7,290 nt of DNA from DASRJW01 sp964567755 (GTDB taxonomy: Bacteria; Krumholzibacteriota; Krumholzibacteriia; G020349025), in contig CAZMNW010000003.1 of the NCBI GenBank assembly GCA_964567755.1, positions 1 through 7,290 on the forward strand. Reading direction: 5' to 3'. Each line of letters opens with the position of its first letter. Within the stretch, counting starts at the first letter, position 1. Below the pieces are notes generated by a model. That model saw nothing but the letters and a program-made list of their open reading frames with translations. It was not told where the DNA came from and made no database searches. The position numbers were made by a program, and so were the translations under genes. Of this stretch, positions 1 to 5,741 are shown in pieces.

Positions 1-423
1 GAGCGTGAGGCCGATGTTCTTGGGCTTGAGATCCCGGTGAACGATGCCGCGGTGATGAGCTTCGTCGAGAGCCTCTGCGATCTCGCTCCCGATGCGGAGT
101 ACCTCATTCACCGGGAGCGCTCCGTTCTGGAGCCTCTCGGCCAGCGTCGTGCCTTCCACGTACTCCATGACCAGGAAGTCCACGTCGTCCTGGGTATCGA
201 AGTCGTGGATGGTGGCGATGTGCGGATGGTTGAGCTGCGAGAGCGTTTCGGCTTCCTTGCGGAAGCGCTTGCGAACCTGATCGTCGGCAAGGGTGCCTGC
301 AGGCAAGATCTTGATGGCGACGTCGCGCGGGAGGTGCTCGTCGCGAGCGCGGTAGACCTCTCCCATCCCGCCGGCGCCGATCCGCTCGACAATGCGGTAG
401 TGTGAGAAAAGCGTTCCGATCAT
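1..423 (-). CDS. Ser/Thr protein kinase A, N-terminal part only (runs off left edge)
   Basis: This is the first 141 residues of a PknB/Hanks-type Ser/Thr kinase, which would transfer phosphate from ATP to protein Ser/Thr in the cytoplasm. Visible motifs are the glycine-rich loop GAGGMGEV (residues 16-23), the ATP-anchoring lysine in AIKIL (K38), the helix-C glutamate (E57) and the catalytic loop HRDLKPKN (129-136, with D131 and N136). The DFG motif and the rest lie beyond the left edge. I chose the ATG at 423-421 because it aligns with the MIG start of the two complete paralogs and has a GGAG five bases upstream. The frame stays open to position 1. Gene A begins only 11 nt after the stop of gene B, so it is probably co-transcribed and coupled with it. 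Over these residues it differs from gene C at about 9 positions and from gene B at about 12 (counted by eye). A membrane helix and TolB/TPR external part are expected downstream by analogy but are not seen. Confidence 0.93.
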   Translation of the reverse strand, partial: MIGTLFSHYRIVERIGAGGMGEVYRARDEHLPRDVAIKILPAGTLADDQVRKRFRKEAETLSQLNHPHIATIHDFDTQDDVDFLVMEYVEGTTLAERLQNGALPVNEVLRIGSEIAEALDEAHHRGIVHRDLKPKNIGLTL

Positions 424-434
424 GCCGGCTCCAT
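424..434 (-). promoter_or_regulatory. 11-nt junction B/A with ribosome binding site GGAG
   Basis: Read on the minus strand, the stop TAA of gene B (437-435) is followed directly by ATGGAGCCGGC and then the ATG of gene A. The Shine-Dalgarno GGAG (432-429) sits five bases before the start. There is no room for a promoter, so gene A most likely depends on transcription from upstream and on ribosomes finishing gene B. The long promoter-bearing spacer found before genes B and C is absent here. Confidence 0.75.
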
Positions 435-2897
435 TTATCGGTGATCGGGCATGCCGAGATCCGCGAGGAGGTCGGCGAGCGGTTTCTCGAGCTGCACTGG
501 GAACTCACCGCGCTGACGCGCCTCGTTCAAGGTGGCAAGCATCAGCTCGAAACCCGGCCGGGCGCGGACGGCAATTGGTTGAAAACGGGCGTCCGTTCGC
601 GGCGACTCCAAGTCGGGGCAGAGCATGAGCCAGTCGTAGATACTCGATCTGTGCATGAGGACCTCGAGCACTGCATCGTTTTCGCCCCGTCGAGCCAGAA
701 CCAAGGCGAGGAGTTCACGCGCGTCGTACCAAGCTCCCTTCTCCCACGACAACTGCCGGTCGATGGCGGATCGCCATTCCTTGGGGGCGCCAGTTGCCGC
801 GATCAGGAGGTCGTGCACCTGCGCGTAGGCTTCCGGATCGACCCGACCATCGGCAACCATCGGCCTCATACGTTCGAGATAAGACAAAACCTCTTGCGTC
901 CGATCCATCAAAATCAAGAGGATAGCCTTGAACCTCACGGCGGTGACCATGTCGGGTTCGAACTCGAGAACACGATCGATCATCGCGAGTCCATCAGGCG
1001 CGTGCCCGAGCAAGCCCAAGCGAATGGCATTGTTGACCATTGGATAGGAATAGAGCGGGTCGACGGCCGAGGCGATGCGAGACACCTCGATGGCGAGCCG
1101 CAGAGATCCCATTATTAGACTGGTGGAAAGGCCTTGTAGGACGAAGGCATCCCTGGGTGCACTTGAAACAGCGCGAAGACTGGCCAGTAATGCCGCGCGG
1201 CCGTCTCCACGGTCCATGTGGCAGACGGCAAGAAGATCCAAACCACGGGCGTCATTCGGATCGATTTGTTGAGCTCTTTGGGCCCAGAATTCGAGCTTTG
1301 GAAGAAGCTCCTCCACGGGAATCCGCCCGGCCTCGAACTGGAAGAGATAGAGATTCCCGATCTCCGCTGCCGCAGCGGCGCGGGGCTCGATTTCCAGAAC
1401 TTTGTTGAAGGCGGTGAGCGCGCGGTCGAAGTGGCTAGGATCGTGAAGGTGGTTGTACAGGTTCGAGTGGTACATGCCACGCTGGAAGAGGATCTCCGCC
1501 TCCGAACCAGTCAGCGCGGCCAAAACTGGCTTGGCGCCGGGTCGGACGGCTTCCCGCACCCCTTCGGCGGCGGAGCGGACGAGCTCGAGAAAGTTCTGCC
1601 GGGTTCCATCAAACTCCTTGCTCCACAGAAGCTGGCGGGTCCCGGCGTCCACGAGCTGGACGTTGAGTGCGAGTCGATCGTCGCGAGCGGTCACTGTGGA
1701 GGTGACGAATGCCTCGACCCCGTAGGCCTTTGCGAGCTTGCTCTGGTCACCACCGATACGCTCCACCTCGATGCTGGAGGGTGGCATTTTGGTCTCCAGG
1801 CCCTCCACCTGGGTCAGATAGGTCGAAATGGTGTTCGGGATGGCGTCGGTAAGGAAGGCGTCCTCTTCACTTGCCATGACTTTGCTCGGCAGCGCAACCA
1901 CCGACTCGATTGCGAGCAGGTTGCTGCTTTGAAAGAACCTGTCGCGCCAGCCGCCGGCGTTGAATGCGAGCAACCCAGCCAGGATAAGAAGGACGGCACC
2001 TGCCAGGACTACGGAACGCCGGCGCCCGCGTCCGAGGATGATTCGGAGCCAATCGAGGCCGAGTGGTGCGGAGCCGACGTGGTGAATCGCAGCCAGCAGC
2101 TCGTGCGCCGACCGGTACCGGCGTGCTGGGGATTTCTCCAGGCATTTGAAGATCAGGTGCTCGAGCGCGCGCGAAATTCGGGGATTGCGTCGGCGGGGTG
2201 AAACCGGCGCCCTGTGCAGGATGTCGTCGGCCAGTGCGGTGGCGAGCTCGTTCTCGAATGGTCGCTTGGCCGTTGCCATCTCGTAGAGGCAGACACCGAG
2301 CGCGTAGAGATCGCTCCGGTGATCCGCGGGAACCCCTCGAAGTTGCTCCGGTGCCATGTACGGTAGCGTTCCCGCGAGTCCTTTGCTGCCGGTCAGAGTT
2401 TCGGTCGTCGCAGTGTCTGTACTCGGCTTCAACACCCGCGCCAGGCCGAAGTCGAGAACCTTCACCTGGCCTTTGAGCGTGAGCCCGATGTTCTTGGGCT
2501 TGAGATCCCGGTGTACGATGCCGCGGTGTTGGGCCTCGTCGAGGGCTTCTGCGATCTCGCTCCCGATGCGGAGAACTTCGTCCACAGGAAGCGTGCCGTC
2601 CAGGAGTTTTTCGGCGAGCGTCGTGCCTTCGACGAACTCCATGACCAGGAAGTCCACGTCGTCCTGCGTGTCGAAGTCGTAGATGGTGGCGATGTGCGGA
2701 TGGTTGAGCTGCGAGAGCGTTTCGGCTTCTTTGCGGAAGCGCTTGCGGGCCTGGTCGTCGGCGAGGGTGCCTGCGGGCAGAATCTTGATGGCGACGTCGC
2801 GTGGGAGGTGCTCGTCGCGGGCGCGGTAGACCTCTCCCATCCCGCCGGCGCCGATACGTTCGACGACGCGGTAGTGGGAGAAACGCCGGCCAATCAT
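435..2897 (-). CDS. Membrane Ser/Thr protein kinase B with TolB-N-like and TPR external region
   Basis: Complete, about 820 residues. The N-terminal Hanks-type kinase (about 6-270) has every key residue: glycine loop GAGGMGEV (16-23), K38, E57, HRDLKPKN (129-136), DFG (149-151), APE (182-184) and the helix-F aspartate D196, so it should be active. The activation loop (155-177) is rich in Thr, giving likely autophosphorylation sites. A basic stretch RGRRRR (about 289-294) precedes a single hydrophobic helix (about 295-312), which by the positive-inside rule puts the kinase in the cytoplasm and the rest outside. Residues about 327-452 resemble the TolB N-terminal-type domain (ALPS...FLTDAIP...YGVEAF...LNVQLVDA...LWSKEFDG). 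TPR-like repeats follow (about 465-720) and a tail with YDWLMLCPDL and LEKPLADLL. The ATG at 2897 is preferred to an in-frame GTG at 2909 because GGAG lies six bases before the ATG and inside the extension. Its external half is the most divergent of the set. Substrates and ligand are unknown. Confidence 0.95.
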   Translation of the reverse strand: MIGRRFSHYRVVERIGAGGMGEVYRARDEHLPRDVAIKILPAGTLADDQARKRFRKEAETLSQLNHPHIATIYDFDTQDDVDFLVMEFVEGTTLAEKLLDGTLPVDEVLRIGSEIAEALDEAQHRGIVHRDLKPKNIGLTLKGQVKVLDFGLARVLKPSTDTATTETLTGSKGLAGTLPYMAPEQLRGVPADHRSDLYALGVCLYEMATAKRPFENELATALADDILHRAPVSPRRRNPRISRALEHLIFKCLEKSPARRYRSAHELLAAIHHVGSAPLGLDWLRIILGRGRRRSVVLAGAVLLILAGLLAFNAGGWRDRFFQSSNLLAIESVVALPSKVMASEEDAFLTDAIPNTISTYLTQVEGLETKMPPSSIEVERIGGDQSKLAKAYGVEAFVTSTVTARDDRLALNVQLVDAGTRQLLWSKEFDGTRQNFLELVRSAAEGVREAVRPGAKPVLAALTGSEAEILFQRGMYHSNLYNHLHDPSHFDRALTAFNKVLEIEPRAAAAAEIGNLYLFQFEAGRIPVEELLPKLEFWAQRAQQIDPNDARGLDLLAVCHMDRGDGRAALLASLRAVSSAPRDAFVLQGLSTSLIMGSLRLAIEVSRIASAVDPLYSYPMVNNAIRLGLLGHAPDGLAMIDRVLEFEPDMVTAVRFKAILLILMDRTQEVLSYLERMRPMVADGRVDPEAYAQVHDLLIAATGAPKEWRSAIDRQLSWEKGAWYDARELLALVLARRGENDAVLEVLMHRSSIYDWLMLCPDLESPRTDARFQPIAVRARPGFELMLATLNEARQRGEFPVQLEKPLADLLADLGMPDHR

Positions 2898-2903
2898 GAG
2901 ATG

Positions 2904-2907
2904 CTCC
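2904..2907 (-). promoter_or_regulatory. Ribosome binding site of gene B
   Basis: GGAG on the minus strand lies six bases before the ATG at 2897. It decides the start: it is inside the four-codon extension that would result from using the GTG at 2909, and gene A, which has no such extension, also begins at the equivalent MIG. Confidence 0.7.
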
Positions 2908-2918
2908 ACATGATCCGA

Positions 2919-2947
2919 AAGGTACGCTAGAGCGAGGGAGGGCTCAA
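2919..2947 (-). promoter_or_regulatory. Candidate sigma70-type promoter of gene B
   Basis: On the minus strand TTGAGC (2947-2942) and TACCTT (2924-2919) are separated by exactly 17 bases. The -35 matches TTGACA at four of six positions and the -10 keeps the key TA...T of TATAAT. The start of transcription would fall near 2912, giving a very short leader of roughly 15-20 nt. The same element is identical upstream of gene C. Because it lies in a block that is wholly identical between the two copies, conservation alone does not prove function. Confidence 0.45.
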
Positions 2948-3064
2948 GCGCGAACCCAGGTCGAGCCTGACCACGAGTCTTGACCGTTCCGGAGACGTTG
3001 CCGATACCTCATGCGTTCGATGAAGTCTGGAACGATTACAAGGTTTTGAGCGTGGGCGAGTCGA

Positions 3065-5563
3065 TCAGCGGTGGTCCGACATGTGGAGATCGACCAGAAG
3101 ATCGGCCAGCGGTTTCTCGAGATAGGCAGGGAACTCGTTGCGACTCCGAGCTTCCGCGAAGATCTGCAAAAGTCGCTCGAATTGTGCGCGCGATTCTGAG
3201 GCGATCTTCTCGAAGCGCGGATCCTGACGCAGCGGGGCCAAGTCCGGACAGAGCATGAGCCAATCATATGACGGCACTTGACTACTACTACTGTGTACTA
3301 TAGTTGCGAGAGCCGCCTCGGTCTCTTCATTGCGAGCCAGAATTATTGCTAGAAATCCAACCCAGGCAGAGCCTAGCGCTCCAGTCGACTCCGACCGCAT
3401 ACGCTGCATCGCCTGACGCCAGCCATCGGCTCGAGACTCGACCGCAAGAAGGTCGCGTAGGTTACTCGAGAAACTTTCAGGGAGGCGGCCCTCGACCACC
3501 AGCGCTTCCACGCGGGGTAGAAGCGCGCGCGCGTCTTCGCGGTGCCCGAGCGCCACCAGATGCATCCCTCGTGCCGCTAAGGCGATGGGCATGTCGGGCT
3601 CGAGGGCCAGAGCTCGATCCACCATCTCCAACGCTTCGCCAGGTCGTCCGAGCAAGGCGGTGGAGAATCCAGCACCGATAAGGGGATGGTGATATAGGGG
3701 ATCAAGCCTCGCCGCTTCGAGCGCGGCCTCCCGACAAAGTCTCTCGGAACCTGTCTCCCCCAAAACAATATGCAGGCCCATTTGGCAGCCGGCGTCGCTC
3801 GGCGCGAGCGAGACGGCGCGAAGACTGGCAAGCAAGGCGGTTTCTTTGCTCCCGCTCTCGCTACGCACCTCGTAGTACGACAACAGGTCCCACGCCCGAG
3901 CCGTCCGCGGATCGAGTTCCAGTGCTCGGTTCGCCCATGATGCGACCTGAGACAGTGCTTCTTGGCTCCCTGCTTCCCACTTGAGGATGTACAGGTTTCC
4001 GATCTCCGCCACAGCATCCGCACGTCGAGGATTTAGCTCGATCACCTTCTCGAAAGCACCGAGGGCCCGGTCGAAGTCCTCTGGACCGTGGAGATGGTTG
4101 TAGCGGCTCGAATAGTGTAGCCCGCGCTGGAACCAGATCTCCGGTTCCGACGGCGCTACGGCTTGTGGCAGCTGGGCGGCAGCGGGCCGCATCGCCTCGC
4201 GCAGTCCCTCTGCCGCCGCGTGCACGAGATCGAGGAATCCTTGACGATCGCCGTTGTACTCCCGGCTCCAAATGAGCCGACGCGTCTGCGCCTCCACGAG
4301 CTGCAAGTTCAACACCAGCTTCTCGGAACTGGCGGTCACGGTCGAGAGCACGAACGCCGACACACCGTACGCCTTCGCGATCTTGTCGAGATCGCCGCCC
4401 ACCTTGTCCATCTCGATGCTCGTGGGCGGCAGTTTCGTTTCCAGCCCCTGCACCTGGGTGAGATAGGTCGACAGCGTTCTCGGGATGGCATCGGTCAGGA
4501 AGCGGTCGTCCTCGGCGCCGAAAACTTCGCTCGGCAAGGCGACGACCGATTCGATCAGGCCGAGCTCGGGTCGCCCAAGGAATCGTTTCCGCAAATCTCC
4601 AACATTCCAAAATGTGATGACGATGCCCCCGACCAAAAGCACCAGCCCGGCGAGAAGCGACGACCGCCGGCGATTGAGGCGCTGCTTGCGCTGCCTCGAG
4701 GTGTCCATGCCCAGCATCTCTTGCGCCAACGAGGGCGTGGTCATTCGACGAAGGTCGGTGAGAACCTCCCGGGCTGATTGACAACGAAGGTCGGGATCCT
4801 TCTCGAGACACTTGACGATCACGTGCTCCAGTCCAGTGGGAATCTCTGGTCTCAACCGGCTCGGGGACACCGGAATCGCGTGCAGAATGTCGTCGGTGAG
4901 AGCCGTCGCAAGCTCTTGCTGGAAGGGTCGCTTGCCGGTGGACATCTCGTAGAGACAAACCCCGAGCGCGTAGAGATCGCTCCGGTGATCCGCAGGAGCG
5001 CCGCGCAGCTGCTCCGGTGCCATGTATGGCAGTGTTCCCGCGAGTCCTGTGGCGCCGGTCAGAGTGTCCGTCGTCGATGCGTCGGTACTCGGTTTCAACA
5101 CCCGCGCCAGACCGAAGTCGAGCACCTTCACTTGGCCCTTGAGCGTGAGGCCGATGTTCTTCGGCTTGAGATCCCGGTGCACGATGCCGCGGTGGTGGGC
5201 TTCGTCGAAGGCCTCTGCGATTTCGCTGCCGATGCGGAGCACCTCGGCCACCGGAAGCGCGCCATCTGCAAGCTTTTCTGCGAGTGTCGTGCCTTCTACG
5301 TACTCCATGACCAGGAAGTCCACGTCGTCCTGGGTGTCGAAGTCGTGGATGGTGGCGATGTGCTGATGGTTGAGCTGCGAGAGCGTTTCGGCTTCCTTGC
5401 GGAAGCGTTTGCGGACCTGATCGTCCGCAAGGGTGCCTGCGGGCAGGATCTTGATGGCGACATCCCGCGGCAGGTGCTCGTCCCGGGCGCGGTAGACCTC
5501 TCCCATACCTCCTGCGCCAATGCGCTCGACAACGCGATAGTGGGAGAAACGCTGGCCAATCAT
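3065..5563 (-). CDS. Membrane Ser/Thr protein kinase C with TolB-N-like and TPR external region
   Basis: Complete, about 832 residues, and the clearest member of the array. The kinase (about 6-272) has GAGGMGEV (16-23), K38, E57, HRDLKPKN (129-136), DFG (149-151), APE (182-184) and D196, so catalysis should be intact. A basic juxtamembrane run (RQRKQRLNRRR, 290-300) leads into one membrane helix (about 301-319). The external part starts with a TolB N-terminal-like domain (about 335-460; FLTDAIPRTLSTYL, KAYGVSAFVLSTV, LIWSREYNGDRQ), then five or six degenerate TPR-type units (about 475-685) whose helix ends read KVIELNP, RALELDP, AVSLAP, AARLDP and RALALEP. The tail carries SYDWLMLCPDL, DPRFEKI and LEKPLADLLVDLHMSDHR. 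The ATG at 5563 is chosen over a GTG at 5575 because of GGAG six bases before it. The kinase half is nearly identical to A and B, the external half closest to D. A run of four Ser codons (AGT) near the C-terminus is peculiar to this copy. Confidence 0.95.
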   Translation of the reverse strand: MIGQRFSHYRVVERIGAGGMGEVYRARDEHLPRDVAIKILPAGTLADDQVRKRFRKEAETLSQLNHQHIATIHDFDTQDDVDFLVMEYVEGTTLAEKLADGALPVAEVLRIGSEIAEAFDEAHHRGIVHRDLKPKNIGLTLKGQVKVLDFGLARVLKPSTDASTTDTLTGATGLAGTLPYMAPEQLRGAPADHRSDLYALGVCLYEMSTGKRPFQQELATALTDDILHAIPVSPSRLRPEIPTGLEHVIVKCLEKDPDLRCQSAREVLTDLRRMTTPSLAQEMLGMDTSRQRKQRLNRRRSSLLAGLVLLVGGIVITFWNVGDLRKRFLGRPELGLIESVVALPSEVFGAEDDRFLTDAIPRTLSTYLTQVQGLETKLPPTSIEMDKVGGDLDKIAKAYGVSAFVLSTVTASSEKLVLNLQLVEAQTRRLIWSREYNGDRQGFLDLVHAAAEGLREAMRPAAAQLPQAVAPSEPEIWFQRGLHYSSRYNHLHGPEDFDRALGAFEKVIELNPRRADAVAEIGNLYILKWEAGSQEALSQVASWANRALELDPRTARAWDLLSYYEVRSESGSKETALLASLRAVSLAPSDAGCQMGLHIVLGETGSERLCREAALEAARLDPLYHHPLIGAGFSTALLGRPGEALEMVDRALALEPDMPIALAARGMHLVALGHREDARALLPRVEALVVEGRLPESFSSNLRDLLAVESRADGWRQAMQRMRSESTGALGSAWVGFLAIILARNEETEAALATIVHSSSSQVPSYDWLMLCPDLAPLRQDPRFEKIASESRAQFERLLQIFAEARSRNEFPAYLEKPLADLLVDLHMSDHR
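3281..3292 (-). repeat. Short (AGT)4 triplet repeat inside gene C
   Basis: Four AGT codons in a row on the minus strand encode four of the serines in HSSSSQVPSYDWL, in a linker before the conserved YDWLMLCPDL tail motif. Genes B and D have shorter or different residues at this point (MHRSSIYDWL and SHQDSPVPLYDWL). The surrounding bases (about 3261-3305) are visibly richer in A and T than the rest of the gene. This suggests replication slippage in a tolerant linker. Confidence 0.6.
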
Positions 5564-5569
5564 GAGATG

Positions 5570-5573
5570 CTCC
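5570..5573 (-). promoter_or_regulatory. Ribosome binding site of gene C
   Basis: GGAG on the minus strand, six bases before the ATG at 5563, in the same context as in gene B. It argues for the ATG start and against the in-frame GTG at 5575. Confidence 0.7.
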
Positions 5574-5584
5574 ACATGATCCGA

Positions 5585-5613
5585 AAGGTACGCTAGAGCG
5601 AGGGAGGGCTCAA
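5585..5613 (-). promoter_or_regulatory. Candidate sigma70-type promoter of gene C
   Basis: TTGAGC (5613-5608) and TACCTT (5590-5585) are separated by 17 bases on the minus strand, identical to the element before gene B. Transcription would begin near 5578, only some 15 nt before the start codon. Each full-length kinase gene with a long spacer could therefore have its own promoter in addition to any read-through. Confidence 0.45.
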
Positions 5614-5680
5614 GCGCGAACCCAGGCCAAGCCTAGACACGAGTCTTGACCGTTCCGGAGACGCATTTAACGTTGCCGAT

Positions 5681-5692
5681 ACCGCATGCGGT
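5681..5692. repeat. 12-nt perfect palindrome in the D/C spacer
   Basis: ACCGCATGCGGT reads the same on both strands. It lies upstream of the candidate promoter of gene C. The matching place in the other spacer (about 3004-3013) reads ACCTCATGCG and is no longer symmetrical. It could be a binding site for a dimeric regulator or a chance palindrome. The loss in the paralogous spacer speaks against an essential shared role. Confidence 0.35.
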
Positions 5693-5741
5693 TTCGATGA
5701 GGTCTGGAATGATTGCAGGGTTTTGAGCGTGGGCTGGTCGA

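Larger units (their letters stand above)
2888..2960 (-). repeat. 73-nt identical block, copy 1 (start of gene B plus upstream spacer)
   Basis: This stretch is identical base for base to 5554-5626. It covers the first codons of the kinase, the ribosome binding site, the candidate promoter and part of the spacer. Identity breaks on both sides: one silent difference in the coding part at 2887 and a scatter of changes beyond 2960. A second identical run of 26 nt follows farther upstream (2972-2997 against 5638-5663). The block belongs to the duplicated unit of about 2.67 kb that built the array. Confidence 0.9.
2898..3064. other. Spacer between genes C and B (no gene)
   Basis: About 167 nt with no credible coding sequence on either strand. 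It is a diverged copy of the spacer at 5564-5741: both hold the promoter-like element and a shared run near the middle, but this copy lacks a 9-nt segment (GCATTTAAC, plus strand) that the other contains at about 5662-5670, and the palindrome of the other copy is broken here. No hairpin followed by a T run is seen after the stop of gene C (TGA at 3067-3065), so there is no recognisable intrinsic terminator and read-through from C into B is possible. Confidence 0.7.
5554..5626 (-). repeat. 73-nt identical block, copy 2 (start of gene C plus upstream spacer)
   Basis: This is the partner of the block at 2888-2960, with no mismatch over 73 nt. It includes the first codons of gene C, its ribosome binding site and its candidate promoter. 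Start-to-start distance between the copies is 2666 nt, which is the length of one duplicated unit. Confidence 0.9.
5564..5741. other. Spacer between genes D and C (no gene)
   Basis: About 178 nt with no credible gene. It is homologous to the spacer between C and B, longer by about 11 nt, mainly through a 9-nt insertion near 5662-5670. It also holds a perfect 12-nt palindrome ACCGCATGCGGT (5681-5692). No hairpin plus T run is visible after the stop of gene D (TGA at 5744-5742). Confidence 0.7.

Noticed and set aside
402..1118. Long plus-strand open frames opposite the kinases (for example 402-1118, 1218-2201, 4163-4777, 4778-5596)
   Set aside because: They lie exactly antisense to convincing kinase genes, carry no recognisable motif, and open frames on the opposite strand are expected in GC-rich coding DNA. 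Similarity among them only mirrors that of the kinases.
2898..2909. GTG starts giving four extra residues (MEHL) in B (2909) and C (5575)
   Set aside because: The GGAG ribosome binding site would fall inside the extension, and gene A starts at the equivalent MIG without it.
3000..3064. Intrinsic terminators after genes C and D
   Set aside because: No stable GC hairpin followed by a T run is seen on the minus strand in either spacer.
5641..5663. Possible ECF-sigma promoter (GGAACGG followed by CGTG/GTC on the minus strand) in the spacers
   Set aside because: The spacing to any CGTC-like -10 is too short (about 14 nt or less) and differs between the two copies.
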